Of a DNA stretch of 64,000 nt, positions 1 to 10,137 are shown one piece after another. Under the pieces are notes generated by a model. That model was not told where the DNA came from. It saw only the letters and a program-made list of their open reading frames with translations, and did not search any database. Both the position numbers and the translations under genes were made by a program. Source of the stretch: Aurantimicrobium minutum. GTDB taxonomy: Bacteria > Actinomycetota > Actinomycetes > Actinomycetales > Microbacteriaceae. Where the stretch lies: the NCBI RefSeq assembly GCF_029893825.1, contig NZ_JARXXV010000001.1, positions 186,001 through 250,000 of the forward strand, read 5' to 3'. Each line of letters starts with the position of its first letter. Position 1 is the first letter of the stretch.

Positions 1-668
1 TCACTGCGGTTGATGGAATCCTGTTTGATTTGGGTGTTTCCTCACTGCAGCTAGACCGCGCCGAGCGCGGATTCGCCTACGCCCAAGATGCTCCACTGGA
101 TATGCGGATGAATCAGACCGAGGGCATCACCGCTGCCGATGTGATTGCCACATACAGCGAGCAAGAACTGCGCACCATTTTCCACAAATACGGAGATGAG
201 AAGCTTTCGGCTCGTTACGCCAAAGCCATCGTCACCAGCCGTGAGGTCGAACCCATCACCCGTTCTGCTCAGCTGGTTCACATCTTGACGGTGGCCACTC
301 CTGCAGCGCTTTCTCACTCCGGGCACCCCGCAAAGCGGGTGTTTCAGGCACTGCGCATTGAAGTCAACCAGGAACTCTCCGTCTTGGAACGGGCCATTCC
401 AGCTGCCCTGGGCAAGCTCACCGTTGGCGGTCGCATCGTTGTGATGTCATACCAGTCGCTCGAAGACCGTATCGTCAAGGGCTTTTTGCAGGCAGGATCG
501 AGCTCTTCAGCGCCAGTGGGACTTCCTATTGAACTCGAGCAGTTCAAACCAGAACTCAAACTTCTCGTTCGAGGCGCAGAACTTGCCAGCGACGAAGAAA
601 AAACCCGCAACCCACGTGCAACTCCGGTTCGCCTCCGTGCAGCCGAACGAATCAAGGAGGCAGCGTGA
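1..668 (+). CDS. rsmH: 16S rRNA (cytosine(1402)-N(4))-methyltransferase, 5' end outside window
   Basis: SAM-dependent methyltransferase that modifies C1402 in the decoding centre of 16S rRNA; also called MraW, and normally near the head of the dcw cluster. The reading frame is open from base 3 and reads [12 protein letters not shown] at the edge, a conserved RsmH segment that lies well inside the protein, so the start is upstream. The C-terminal part shows [10 protein letters not shown] and [18 protein letters not shown], both typical of the family. The stop TGA overlaps the GTG start of the next gene by 4 bp (GTGA), indicating translational coupling. Identity is secure; only the N-terminal part is missing. 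Confidence 0.96.
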   Translation, partial: TAVDGILFDLGVSSLQLDRAERGFAYAQDAPLDMRMNQTEGITAADVIATYSEQELRTIFHKYGDEKLSARYAKAIVTSREVEPITRSAQLVHILTVATPAALSHSGHPAKRVFQALRIEVNQELSVLERAIPAALGKLTVGGRIVVMSYQSLEDRIVKGFLQAGSSSSAPVGLPIELEQFKPELKLLVRGAELASDEEKTRNPRATPVRLRAAERIKEAA

Positions 669-1396
669 GTACCGTCAACGCAAGCCGAATTTCTCGTCCG
701 CAGGTTCGTCCTCAGTCGGGGGCAAAGTCGGCAGCTCGTCCGACCACCTCACGCGCGAAGAGCACCCCTGCAGTGCAGGGAAATCTCGCGTTGAAGGCCC
801 GCACTTCACTGAACAAGGCCACTTCGTGGCGCCCCAGCATCCAAGTTGTTGCTACCCGTGCCCAGCGCAAGGCTCGTCCCAAGGTTTTCTATGCGATCAT
901 CACCGTTGCTGTGATTTTCGGCATCATCATCTCAAACCTTCTTTTATCAGTTGTGGTTGCTTCGGGCGCCTATGAAATCGCTTCGATGCAGCAATCTAAC
1001 AAGGAACTTGGTCGCAGCTACCAAACCATGAACCAGGATCTCGATCGCTTGTCATCACCTCAAAACCTCGCCGCAAACGCTGAGGCTCTGGGCATGGTGA
1101 ACAACAGCACACCTGTGTATCTTCGCCTCTCTGATGGTGCTGTTCTGGGAACACCTGAACCAGCTGCAGCAACCTCCGGTTTGATTGCTGGTGCTGAAGG
1201 CGCTGTTCCGAATTCTTTACTCACCGGTGTCACCCTGGTCACTCAGAAGGAATCTGAAGCCAAGGCTGCTGCAGCAAAGAAAGCAGCAGCAGAAGCTGCC
1301 AAGACAGCACCGGTGACAGACAGCGCGCCTGCGGCTGCAGTTCCAGCTGGACCGGTAGCGTTGACCAACGGCCTGCCAGGCCTTGCAACGCGCTAG
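665..1396 (+). CDS. ftsL: FtsL-like divisome membrane protein
   Basis: Small bitopic divisome protein between rsmH and ftsI, the standard ftsL position; FtsL works with FtsQ (DivIB) and FtsB/DivIC to activate FtsWI. The protein has a basic cytoplasmic N-terminus (about residues 1-73, rich in R/K/S/A), one transmembrane helix (about 75-100) and a heptad-like extracytoplasmic segment (about 102-132, [17 protein letters not shown]). The end is a low-complexity Ala/Lys tail (about 195-240). GTG start with GGAGG four bases upstream. At 243 aa it is longer than most FtsL proteins because of the tail. Sequence is poorly conserved in this family, so the call rests on topology and position. Confidence 0.85.
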   Translation: MSTVNASRISRPQVRPQSGAKSAARPTTSRAKSTPAVQGNLALKARTSLNKATSWRPSIQVVATRAQRKARPKVFYAIITVAVIFGIIISNLLLSVVVASGAYEIASMQQSNKELGRSYQTMNQDLDRLSSPQNLAANAEALGMVNNSTPVYLRLSDGAVLGTPEPAAATSGLIAGAEGAVPNSLLTGVTLVTQKESEAKAAAAKKAAAEAAKTAPVTDSAPAAAVPAGPVALTNGLPGLATR

Positions 1397-1445
1397 GTCT
1401 GAGCTCACGGCACTGCGTCAAAGCCTGATCTCTTAAGGAACTGGT

Positions 1446-3215
1446 GTGAGAACGAATCCCGTCAAATTCCGCGGAACGCTTGTTCTGGCAATTGTCGTGC
1501 TTCTGGTTGCAGTTTTCACCATTCGCTTGATCGATATTCAGGTGATTCAAGCGGCCGCACTGACTCAACAATCGGTTGATAAGCGTTCAATTCCAACCAC
1601 TGTCTACGCCAAGCGCGGTCAAATCACCGACAAGAATGGCACCGTACTCGCAGACAGTGTGATGCGGTACAACGTGACTGTGTCGCCAAAGAACGCGAAA
1701 GACTTCTTGCGTCAAACAGATCGTTCAGAAGTGACGATCACCCCACAGCAAGCCGCCATTGAGATTGGTACCTTGACGGGGCAGAAGCCTGAAGACATTC
1801 TCAAAATTATTGCCGATGCGTTGGCAGAGAACCCCAAGTCGGACTTTGCCTACATCAAGAAGGCTGTCGACGTGGACACCTTCCGGGCATTGAATGCTCT
1901 AGAGATTCCCTGGTTGTTCTTTGAGCAAGCCCCCGGTCGCACCTACCCCAACGGTGCTGTGGCAGGTAACCTGCTTGGTTTCGTTGGCGCTGACGGCTCT
2001 GCACAGGCTGGTCTGGAATCGGGCTGGGACAGCTGTGTTGCCGGTGTGAATGGTGAGGAAATGTATCAGCGCGGTGCTGATGGGGTCCGCATTCCCGGCA
2101 GTACGGTCACCAGTGTCAAGAGTCAAAATGGTGGAACTCTCAAACTCACTATTGACTCAGACCTGCAGTGGTTTGTGCAACAGTCTCTAGCCAAGCAGGT
2201 CGATAAGTACTCCGCTGAGTGGGGTATTGCTGTCGTTCAGGAAGCGAAGACGGGAAAACTCCTCGCTGTGGCAGATTACCCCTCGCTCGATCCCAACAAT
2301 GTTGATGCTACAGACCAATCAAACCGTGGTTCACGTGCCTTCATGAGCCCGTATGAGCCAGGTTCAACCATGAAGCCAATTACGGCGTCGATGTTGATTG
2401 ATTCGGGTGTGGCAACCCCCGAAACCCAGGTGTGGGATCCCTACTACATTGCCTTCCCTAACGGCGCTGAAGTAACGGACGCAGTGATGCACGGCACGCT
2501 GCCACTGACTCTTACCGGTGTGCTGGAGCAATCCTCCAATGTGGGTATGTCCCAGCTCGGTGACACTCTGGCTGCAGATAAGCGTTATGACTACATGCTC
2601 AAATTTGGTCTCTCCTCGATTTCTGACTCTGGCTACCCTGCAGAGTCGGCAGGTATCTTGGCTTCCTCCGACAACTGGGATAACCAAACCCACTACACCG
2701 TCACATTCGGACAGGGTGTGGCTACAACCGCAATTCAAATGTCCAGTGCCTATCAAGCCCTTGCAAACAACGGCAAGCTCATACCTGCCACTCTCGTTGA
2801 AAGCTGCACCATGCCGGACGGAACAGTGGTCAAGCCTGAGGCATCAGCTACCACGCAGGTGATCAAGCCGCAGTCTGCTCGCACCGTGATCGACATGATG
2901 GAAAACTTCGTGACCCAAGGCTGGATCAACAAAGAAGTAACTGTTCCTGGTTACCGAGTCGCCATGAAGACGGGTACCGCTCAGCAGCCTGATGGCATGG
3001 GTGGATATAAGGCCAACTACGTGGTTTCCAATATGGGCATGATTCCTGCTGAGGACCCCCAGTACATCATCACCGTGGTGATCGCAGAACCTAAGGTCTC
3101 CTTCACATCAATGGTGTGTCCACCATTGTTCAAAGCGATTGAACAGCAGGTCATTAAGCGTTACCGCATCAAACCATCACAGGGTGAAGCGCCCGTGCTG
3201 CCTATCCGTTTCTAA
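1446..3215 (+). CDS. ftsI: Septal peptidoglycan transpeptidase (class B PBP, FtsI/PBP3)
   Basis: D,D-transpeptidase that crosslinks septal peptidoglycan and partners with FtsW. It has an N-terminal membrane anchor (about 13-32), a PBP dimerisation/pedestal region (KRGQITDKNGTVLADS near 55), and a C-terminal transpeptidase domain with all three active-site motifs: STMK (Ser307, Lys310), SSN (363-365) and KTG (508-510). No PASTA repeats follow; 589 aa is normal for actinobacterial FtsI. GTG start preceded by AAGGAA. It lies 49 bp after ftsL and just before murE, as in other actinobacterial dcw clusters. Confidence 0.97.
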   Translation: MRTNPVKFRGTLVLAIVVLLVAVFTIRLIDIQVIQAAALTQQSVDKRSIPTTVYAKRGQITDKNGTVLADSVMRYNVTVSPKNAKDFLRQTDRSEVTITPQQAAIEIGTLTGQKPEDILKIIADALAENPKSDFAYIKKAVDVDTFRALNALEIPWLFFEQAPGRTYPNGAVAGNLLGFVGADGSAQAGLESGWDSCVAGVNGEEMYQRGADGVRIPGSTVTSVKSQNGGTLKLTIDSDLQWFVQQSLAKQVDKYSAEWGIAVVQEAKTGKLLAVADYPSLDPNNVDATDQSNRGSRAFMSPYEPGSTMKPITASMLIDSGVATPETQVWDPYYIAFPNGAEVTDAVMHGTLPLTLTGVLEQSSNVGMSQLGDTLAADKRYDYMLKFGLSSISDSGYPAESAGILASSDNWDNQTHYTVTFGQGVATTAIQMSSAYQALANNGKLIPATLVESCTMPDGTVVKPEASATTQVIKPQSARTVIDMMENFVTQGWINKEVTVPGYRVAMKTGTAQQPDGMGGYKANYVVSNMGMIPAEDPQYIITVVIAEPKVSFTSMVCPPLFKAIEQQVIKRYRIKPSQGEAPVLPIRF

Positions 3216-3260
3216 GCCCTCTTCGGTCATAGAATTGGGGCAAAGAAAGGTGGTGCTCGA

Positions 3261-4835
3261 GTGGGTGCTTTTGTGGGGTCGTTAAGACCTGAGCATCCTC
3301 TTCCCCGGGCGCTCACCGGCATGGTGACCGAGCTGGGGTTGAGCTCTCCAGATTCTCTCGACGGTCTCGAGGTCACCGGAATTACCTTGACCACCAAGGA
3401 CGTTCATCCTGGCGATATCTTCGTGGGAATGCCAGGCGCTAAGGTGCACGGTGCCAAGTTTGCTTCGGTGGCTGCCGAGGCCGGTGCAGTAGCTGTGCTG
3501 ACAGATACTGATGGTGCACAGATCGCACAAGAAAGTTCTCTACCCGTCATCGTGGTGGAGGATGTTCGTGCATCCCTGGGGCACATTTCTTCCTGGATCT
3601 ATCGAACGGACGACCTCGATGCTTCCGTCTTTGGTGTTACCGGAACAAACGGTAAAACTTCCGTCGTTTATCTCCTCTCTGCACTGCTCAAGCAGCTGGG
3701 TGTGCGCAGCGGGCTGAGCTCAACAGCAGAACGTCGAATTGGCGATGTCGCTATGGTCAGTGGTTTGACCACGCCAGAGGCGACAGAGATGCACGCACTG
3801 ATTGCGCGGATGAAGGAATCTTCAGTGCGGGCCATCTGTCTCGAAGTTTCAGCGCAAGCCCTCTCTCGTCACCGAGTCGATGGCATCGAGTTTGATGTTG
3901 TTGGGTTCACCAATCTCAGCCACGACCACTTCGATGATTATGCACACTTCGAGGACTATTACCTGGCCAAGGCTGAACTCTTCAGCCCCGATATTGCAGC
4001 TAAGGGCGTTGTCACTGTTGATGATGAGTGGGGTGTTCGGCTTGCCGAAGAAGCGCGTATACCGCTGTCCACTCTCGCCACCATTCCCGGGTCAATTGGG
4101 TGGGAAAGCGCCCAGTGGAAGATGACAGTCACTGCACAAACCCAGCGTGAGACAGCCTTCACCCTCCATAGCCCAGATGGGCGCGAACTCAGCACCACTG
4201 TGCCCTTATTGGGCAGTTTCATGGCAGCAAATGCTGCCCTGGCAATTGTCATGCTCGTTCAGTCAGGTTTCGATCTTGAACACATTGCCCACGTCGTGGA
4301 GGAGTCTGGCGGTATCGACGTTGTCGTGCCGGGGCGCACCGAAATAGTGTCAGGGGAGCACGGTCCCGTCTTCTATCTCGACTATGGCCACACCCCGGAT
4401 GCGTTCACGAGCTTGTTAGCAGCTGTGAGAGAAGTGACCCCAGGCAAGGTTGTATTCCTGTTTGGTGCCGATGGGAATCGTGACACCACTAAGCGTTTTG
4501 CCATGGGAAACATTGCTGCAACGGGTGCTGATGTTGTGGTGATTACTGACTATCACCCACGAACTGAAGATCCAGCAACGATTCGTGCCGCATTGCTCGA
4601 AGGTGCACATGCGGCAACCTCAGGTGCTGTCATTATCGAAGAAGCTGATGTCAGAACTGCGATTGCGCGGGCAATCGCAGAAGCTGCCGAGGGTGATGCC
4701 ATCATCTATGCCGGACCTGGACATGAAACAGAGCGTGAAGTGGCAAGTGGAACTATTCCATTTGATTTCCGCCAAGAAATTACCTCAGCACTGCGTGATG
4801 CAGGATATTCACCCGGAGAAGAGCAATCCGCATGA
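3261..4835 (+). CDS. murE: UDP-N-acetylmuramoyl-tripeptide synthetase (Mur ligase MurE)
   Basis: Cytoplasmic ATP-dependent ligase that adds the third amino acid to UDP-MurNAc-L-Ala-D-Glu. The three Mur domains are visible: N-terminal UDP-binding (GITLTTKDVHPGDIFVGMPG near 41-60), central ATPase with P-loop GTNGKTS (128-134), and C-terminal ligand domain. The substrate-specificity motif that is DNPR in meso-DAP enzymes reads YHPR here (431-434, in TDYHPRTEDP). Arg is kept but Asp and Asn are replaced, which suggests Lys, Orn, Dab or another residue at position 3, as in B-type peptidoglycan. GTG start with AAAGGTGG upstream. The stop overlaps the murF start by 4 bp. Confidence 0.95.
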   Translation: MGAFVGSLRPEHPLPRALTGMVTELGLSSPDSLDGLEVTGITLTTKDVHPGDIFVGMPGAKVHGAKFASVAAEAGAVAVLTDTDGAQIAQESSLPVIVVEDVRASLGHISSWIYRTDDLDASVFGVTGTNGKTSVVYLLSALLKQLGVRSGLSSTAERRIGDVAMVSGLTTPEATEMHALIARMKESSVRAICLEVSAQALSRHRVDGIEFDVVGFTNLSHDHFDDYAHFEDYYLAKAELFSPDIAAKGVVTVDDEWGVRLAEEARIPLSTLATIPGSIGWESAQWKMTVTAQTQRETAFTLHSPDGRELSTTVPLLGSFMAANAALAIVMLVQSGFDLEHIAHVVEESGGIDVVVPGRTEIVSGEHGPVFYLDYGHTPDAFTSLLAAVREVTPGKVVFLFGADGNRDTTKRFAMGNIAATGADVVVITDYHPRTEDPATIRAALLEGAHAATSGAVIIEEADVRTAIARAIAEAAEGDAIIYAGPGHETEREVASGTIPFDFRQEITSALRDAGYSPGEEQSA

Positions 4836-6238
4836 TTTCAATGACATTGGCAGATATTGCTCAGACCATCTCGGGGGTTCTGATTCTGGGGAAGACAGAC
4901 GCCACAGAACAGACTTCCATCACGGGACTGACTGACACCGATTCCAGGCTGATTACTCCTGGCGATATTTTCGTGGCGAAGCCCGGCGAGTTCACGGATG
5001 GACACCTTTTCATTCCTGCTGCTGTGGAGAACGGTGCCGCGGTTGTCATTGTTGACCATGAGGTTGACACACCAGTGCCTCAGATTGTGGTTGCAGACAC
5101 AGTCGTTGCACTGGGGGCATTAGCTACCGAAGTTGTTGCTCGCGTTCGTGCGAAAGGCAATCTCACCGTGGTGGGCATTACGGGTTCGAACGGGAAAACC
5201 ACCACCAAGAACCTCGTTGCCGCTATGTGTGAACAGGTGGGACCTACGGTCTTTCCTCGGGATTCCTTCAACAATGAGGTGGGGATGCCCATCACGATGT
5301 TGAAAATCTCGGAAGACACCACATATCTCGTTCTAGAAATGGGTGCCAGCGGTAAAGGACACATCACTCGACTGACCAACATGGTTCGTCCAGACATTGC
5401 TGTGGAACTCATGGTTGGCTTGGCCCATGCCGGAGAGTTCGGTGGCGTAGAAGTGACGGTCGAGTCCAAGCGAGAACTCGTTGAAGCTTTGGGCCCAGAA
5501 GGCATTGCCATCTTGAATAAAGATGATCCTCGAGTGATGTCGATGGCCTCCGCGGCACCGGGAAAAATCATCACCTTCGGGCACTCACCCGAGGCAGATG
5601 TCAGAATTTCTCAACTCAGTTCCTCGATTTCTGGCACCCAGTTCGATCTGAATACTCCAGAAGGCATCATTCACGTGAACTTCAAAGTTCTCGGTGAACA
5701 CCATGCTATGAATGCGGCTGCCGCAACTGCTGTTGCGCTCACACTCGGGTTTGATCTTGAACTGATTAAGTCTTCGCTGCAATCCGTCACCCGTGCAGAG
5801 CACTGGCGCATGGAGTTGATGGGCGGTAATGGTGTCACGATTATCAACGACGCTTATAACGCGAGCCCTGACTCCATGGCCGCCGCGCTCAAGACTTTGC
5901 GCCAAGTTGCCGGGCCTGAAAACAGGACGATTGCTGTGCTCGGCGAAATGGCGGAATTGGGGGCCTATGCGGGGGAGGAGCAAGACAATTTAGCCCTGCT
6001 CATAGTCCGTTTAGGCATTGATCAACTTGTTGTCGTCGGTGATGGTGCTCGCAGACTACATATTTCTGCCATCAACGAAGGCTCGTGGGATGGTGAGTCG
6101 AAGTTCTACTCGACCCCAGACGAGGCATACGATTACCTATCGAGCCTGCTTAGAGCAGGTGACATCGTTCTGGTGAAATCGTCGAACTCGGCGAAACTCC
6201 GGTTCTTGGGTGACCGATTAGGAGAGGCATACGCGTGA
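4832..6238 (+). CDS. murF: UDP-MurNAc-tripeptide--D-alanyl-D-alanine ligase
   Basis: Mur ligase that attaches D-Ala-D-Ala to the UDP-MurNAc-tripeptide, the last cytoplasmic peptide step. N-terminal UDP-binding domain ([22 protein letters not shown]), P-loop GSNGKTT (118-124), the [10 protein letters not shown] segment and a C-terminal [10 protein letters not shown] motif that is diagnostic of MurF. 468 aa is the normal length. Start ATG sits in the ATGA overlap with murE, and the stop overlaps the mraY start (GTGA), so the three genes are probably translationally coupled. Confidence 0.96.
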   Translation: MISMTLADIAQTISGVLILGKTDATEQTSITGLTDTDSRLITPGDIFVAKPGEFTDGHLFIPAAVENGAAVVIVDHEVDTPVPQIVVADTVVALGALATEVVARVRAKGNLTVVGITGSNGKTTTKNLVAAMCEQVGPTVFPRDSFNNEVGMPITMLKISEDTTYLVLEMGASGKGHITRLTNMVRPDIAVELMVGLAHAGEFGGVEVTVESKRELVEALGPEGIAILNKDDPRVMSMASAAPGKIITFGHSPEADVRISQLSSSISGTQFDLNTPEGIIHVNFKVLGEHHAMNAAAATAVALTLGFDLELIKSSLQSVTRAEHWRMELMGGNGVTIINDAYNASPDSMAAALKTLRQVAGPENRTIAVLGEMAELGAYAGEEQDNLALLIVRLGIDQLVVVGDGARRLHISAINEGSWDGESKFYSTPDEAYDYLSSLLRAGDIVLVKSSNSAKLRFLGDRLGEAYA

Positions 6239-7329
6239 GTACCCTACTTCTCGCCGGCGCGCTCTCGCTGCTATTCACCCTGTTGATGACTCCTGTCTTC
6301 ATCCGCATCTTCCGACGCGTTGGCTGGGGACAGTTCATCAGTGATGGTGGCCCCGATGCGCATCACGCCAAGAAGGGCACTCCCACCATGGGCGGCATTG
6401 TCGTCGTAGTTGGTGTCATCCTGTCGTACTTCCTCGCCTCACTCTTGACGGGTTCAACTATTGAGTTGCCATCAATATTGGTGCTGTTCTTGATGACCGG
6501 TCTTGCTTTGGTGGGGTTCATTGACGACTTCATCAAGACTCACAAGCAACGCTCGCTGGGGCTGTCGGGGTGGCCGAAGGTATTTGGCCAAGTTATCGTT
6601 GCGGTGATCTTCGGATTGTTAGCAATCAACTTCCCGGACGAGAACGGCATCACGCCCGCTTCGATGAACATTTCCTTCATTCGCAATACTCACCTGAGCT
6701 TTGCGGTGCTCGGCGGGTGGCTTGCCGTCGTTGCGTTCTTGATCTGGATCATTTTGATCGTGACCAGCACTTCCAACGCCGTGAACCTCACTGATGGGCT
6801 TGACGGCTTGGCCACGGGTGCATCTATCTTCACTATTGGTTCTTTCGTCATCATTAACTTCTGGCAACAGAACCAGTCCTGCTTCAGTGGGCGTCTTGAT
6901 CCTCAGGTTGCCTATAAGTGTTATGAAGTGCGCGATCCACTGGATTTGGCAATTGTCGCTGCAGCCATTGTTGGTGGTCTGATTGGTTTCTTGTGGTGGA
7001 ACACCTCACCTGCTCAGATTTTCTTAGGTGACACCGGTTCCATGGCACTCGGTGGCGCACTTGCTGCGCTGGCAATTTTGAGCCAGACAGAACTGCTTCT
7101 GGTCATTCTTGCTGGACTGTTCGTCATCGACACCGGTTCGGTCATCGTTCAGCGTGGATATTTCAAGCTGACCAAGGGCAAGCGCATCTTCTTAATGTCG
7201 CCAATCCACCACCACTTTGAGTTGAAAGGGTGGGCGGAAGTGACGGTAGTCGTTCGCTTCTGGATTATCTCTGCGCTGTTCGTCATCACCGGTGTGGGAA
7301 TGTTCTACCTCGAGTGGCTCACTCGCTAA
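6235..7329 (+). CDS. mraY: Phospho-N-acetylmuramoyl-pentapeptide-transferase
   Basis: Integral membrane enzyme that transfers phospho-MurNAc-pentapeptide to undecaprenyl phosphate, forming lipid I. About ten hydrophobic helices are seen. Family motifs: [12 protein letters not shown]-like [12 protein letters not shown] near 43-54, IDDFIK with catalytic Asp pair near 95-100, [10 protein letters not shown] near 184-193, [12 protein letters not shown] near 264, and the cytoplasmic [12 protein letters not shown] loop near 322-333. 364 aa is typical. GTG start overlapping the murF stop. Confidence 0.97.
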   Translation: MSTLLLAGALSLLFTLLMTPVFIRIFRRVGWGQFISDGGPDAHHAKKGTPTMGGIVVVVGVILSYFLASLLTGSTIELPSILVLFLMTGLALVGFIDDFIKTHKQRSLGLSGWPKVFGQVIVAVIFGLLAINFPDENGITPASMNISFIRNTHLSFAVLGGWLAVVAFLIWIILIVTSTSNAVNLTDGLDGLATGASIFTIGSFVIINFWQQNQSCFSGRLDPQVAYKCYEVRDPLDLAIVAAAIVGGLIGFLWWNTSPAQIFLGDTGSMALGGALAALAILSQTELLLVILAGLFVIDTGSVIVQRGYFKLTKGKRIFLMSPIHHHFELKGWAEVTVVVRFWIISALFVITGVGMFYLEWLTR

Positions 7330-7340
7330 TCGAGTAGTTC

Positions 7341-8837
7341 ATGACCTCCTCGCGCGATCTCTCCACTCTCACCAGTTGGCATGCCAATTGGGCTAGTTTG
7401 CGTGTCGGTGTTTTGGGGCTGGGTGTAACAGGATTCTCTGTTGCGGACACCCTTGCGGAACTTGGTGCACACGTCATGGTGGTGGCGGCCGGGGCAGAAG
7501 AACTGCGCATCACCATGGTCGATGTCATTGGTGCCACCTATGTTCAAGAACGCAGCGGTGAAGATGTTCCCCACGAACTCATCGAGTTTGCTCCTGAGCT
7601 CATCGTTGTTTCTCCTGGCTACCACCCCGATCACAAGATTTTGTTGTGGGCGGTTGAGCGAGGGATCCCCATCTGGGGAGATATTGAGCTTGCCTGGCGT
7701 GTGAGAGACAAGGTTAAGCCTGCTGAGTGGCTCATGGTTACTGGCACCAACGGCAAGACAACAACAGTTCAACTCACTGCCGCCATGCTGGCCGCTGCTG
7801 GCTATCGTGTGGCACCCTGCGGAAACATCGGTGTTCCTGTTCTTGATGCCGTGCGCGACCCTCAAGGGTTCGACGTCTTTGTCGTTGAACTTTCCAGTTA
7901 CCAACTGCACTGGATGAGCGGAGTTCACCCCTACTCTTCAGCTGTGTTGAATATCGCGGATGACCACCTTGATTGGCATGGATCCTTCGAAGCCTATGTA
8001 GCAGCTAAGGCGAAGATTTATGAAAACACCAAGGTTGCCTGCGTCTATAACAAGGCAGATAAAGCAACCGAACGTATGGTTGAGCACGCCGATGTGTTGG
8101 AGGGTGCACGGGCAATCGGGTTTGACCTTGGAGCACCTGGTCGAAGCGACCTCGGAGTTGTCGATGGCATTTTGTGTGACCGTGCTTTCCTCGACGAACG
8201 CCACACATCAGCCCTTGAAATCACCACAATCTCTGAGCTTGAATCACGTGGTTTAGCTGCTCCTCACGTCGTGGCAAACATTCTGGCCGCCAGTGCACTT
8301 GCCCGTTCCTTCGGCGCCCCCATAGAGGCAATCTATGAGGCGTTGACCACGTTTAGTCTGGATTCCCACCGCAACGAAGTCATCGCCCGTGTGGGGGAGA
8401 TCACCTGGATCGATGATTCCAAAGCGACTAACCCACATGCAGCTGATGCCTCGCTAGCAGCCAACGAATCAATCGTCTGGATCGTGGGTGGATTGCTCAA
8501 GGGCGTGAACATTGACGAGCTTGTTTCCAAGCATGCACATCGCCTGCGTGGTGCTGTGATCATTGGGGTTGACCGCCAAGACGTCAAAGCAGCATTCGAG
8601 CGACACGCGCCCGGGGTCACCGCACTCGAGGTTGTCCCGGATGACACTAGTGATGTCATGGTTCACGCCGTGAACTTGGCCGCAGATTTAGCTCACAGCG
8701 GTGACGTGGTGTTGTTGGCTCCAGCTGCAGCTTCGATGGATCAATTCACCGACTACGCCGAGCGAGGACGCCTCTTCGCTCAGGCTGTTTTGGACAAAGT
8801 TGGAGGTGAGGCGGATGGCGACTCCGCCTCGCACTAA
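7341..8837 (+). CDS. murD: UDP-N-acetylmuramoyl-L-alanine--D-glutamate ligase
   Basis: Mur ligase that adds D-glutamate to UDP-MurNAc-L-Ala. The N-terminal Rossmann-like domain has GVLGLGVTGFSVADTL (about 22-37). The P-loop is GTNGKTT (135-141); later come the ELSSYQLHWM and DDSKATNPHAA motifs of MurD. 498 aa, slightly long because of an N-terminal extension. The start is ATG 11 bp after mraY. The last 23 bp overlap the ftsW start in another frame. Confidence 0.95.
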   Translation: MTSSRDLSTLTSWHANWASLRVGVLGLGVTGFSVADTLAELGAHVMVVAAGAEELRITMVDVIGATYVQERSGEDVPHELIEFAPELIVVSPGYHPDHKILLWAVERGIPIWGDIELAWRVRDKVKPAEWLMVTGTNGKTTTVQLTAAMLAAAGYRVAPCGNIGVPVLDAVRDPQGFDVFVVELSSYQLHWMSGVHPYSSAVLNIADDHLDWHGSFEAYVAAKAKIYENTKVACVYNKADKATERMVEHADVLEGARAIGFDLGAPGRSDLGVVDGILCDRAFLDERHTSALEITTISELESRGLAAPHVVANILAASALARSFGAPIEAIYEALTTFSLDSHRNEVIARVGEITWIDDSKATNPHAADASLAANESIVWIVGGLLKGVNIDELVSKHAHRLRGAVIIGVDRQDVKAAFERHAPGVTALEVVPDDTSDVMVHAVNLAADLAHSGDVVLLAPAAASMDQFTDYAERGRLFAQAVLDKVGGEADGDSASH

Positions 8838-10137
8838 TCCACCCCGCAGACCAGCAGCTGCACCTCGCGGCGTTGCTCAAAGAACTGCCCAGCCAGGAAC
8901 ACCAGCACAACGCCGAGCAGCAGCTAGTGGACGTCCTCCAGGTCGCACCGCACCACAGGCAGCTCAAACTACTCGTCCGGGTGGTTTAGCAACTCGCTTC
9001 AAGCTCGAGGAAGCCTTTCGAGCTGAATCACCCAACTTTTATCTACTGGCAGGAGTGACTCTTTTCACCGTGATCTTGGGATTGATCATGGTGCTCTCGG
9101 CATCTGCCGTGGATTCGTTCCTGCAAGACGGTGGGTTCTTCGTCGGTTTCTTCAAACAGGCCGGTGCCGCAATCGTTGCGCTGCCCTTGATGCTTGCCAT
9201 CAGCAGATTGCCCATGGTCTTCTATCGCAAGTGGGCGAACATTGCTCTGTATTCCACAATCGGCTTGCAGCTGCTGGTGTTCACCCCGCTCGGTGTTGAA
9301 TCCGGTGGTAACCGTAACTGGCTCGATATCGGTGTTCAATTCCAGCCCTCGGAGATGATTAAACTCACCATTGCCGTGTGGTTGGGTGTGAACCTACCCC
9401 AGGTCATTAATCGGGTCGGGCCATACAGTTTCCGCATATTCACTGGAATCATTCCGGTCTATATCGCGATGTTTGTTGTTCTCCTGGGTCAAGACCTGGG
9501 AACAGTGATTATTTTGTTTGCCATTGTGCTTGGCTGTATTGCCTTCTCCGGTGTGGCAGCCCGGATGGTGGTTGTTCCCATGGTCGCCGGTGCAGTGGGT
9601 GTGGTCTTCATGGCCCTGATTAGCCCTAACCGTATGGCACGTATCATGTCGTTCTTGAATGAGAACTGCACCGACTACACCAACGCCTGCTGGCAGCCTC
9701 TACACGGTAAGTGGGCTCTAGCTAACGGCGGCATCTTTGGTGTGGGGCTAGGGCAGTCTAAAGCTAAGTGGTCGTGGCTTCCCGCGGCAGATAATGACTA
9801 CATTTTTGCCATCATTGGCGAAGAACTGGGCATGATCGGCTGCTTCGTGGTGATTGGGCTATTCGTTGCCCTCGCAGTTGCTTTCGTGCGCATTATCCGC
9901 ATGGCAAATGATCCTCTGGTTCGCATCGTGACCGGCGGAATCATGATCTGGGTTGTCGGTCAAGCTTTCGTCAACATCGGTGTTGTCGTGGGCGTTCTAC
10001 CCGTGCTGGGTGTGCCACTACCGTTGCTCAGTTCGGGTGGTTCGGCTCTGATCATGACATTGTTGGCTATCGGTGTGGTTCTTTCCTTCACGAAGGAAGA
10101 AAAACCTATCAAGAAGAACACGAGACGCCGCCGATGA
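8815..10137 (+). CDS. ftsW: Septal peptidoglycan glycosyltransferase (SEDS family FtsW)
   Basis: SEDS-family polymerase that builds septal glycan strands from lipid II together with FtsI. I place the start at ATG 8815, with GGAGGTGAGG 6-14 bases upstream, although the frame is open earlier; the upstream extension would read through murD and is Cys/Trp-rich nonsense. The N-terminus (1-60) is Pro/Ala/Arg-rich and cytoplasmic, followed by about ten transmembrane helices. Motifs: GGNRNWLDIG, FQPSEMIKLT, ADNDYIFAIIGEELG and PLLSSGGSALI. The end overlaps the murG start by 4 bp. Confidence 0.95.
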   Translation: MATPPRTNPPRRPAAAPRGVAQRTAQPGTPAQRRAAASGRPPGRTAPQAAQTTRPGGLATRFKLEEAFRAESPNFYLLAGVTLFTVILGLIMVLSASAVDSFLQDGGFFVGFFKQAGAAIVALPLMLAISRLPMVFYRKWANIALYSTIGLQLLVFTPLGVESGGNRNWLDIGVQFQPSEMIKLTIAVWLGVNLPQVINRVGPYSFRIFTGIIPVYIAMFVVLLGQDLGTVIILFAIVLGCIAFSGVAARMVVVPMVAGAVGVVFMALISPNRMARIMSFLNENCTDYTNACWQPLHGKWALANGGIFGVGLGQSKAKWSWLPAADNDYIFAIIGEELGMIGCFVVIGLFVALAVAFVRIIRMANDPLVRIVTGGIMIWVVGQAFVNIGVVVGVLPVLGVPLPLLSSGGSALIMTLLAIGVVLSFTKEEKPIKKNTRRRR

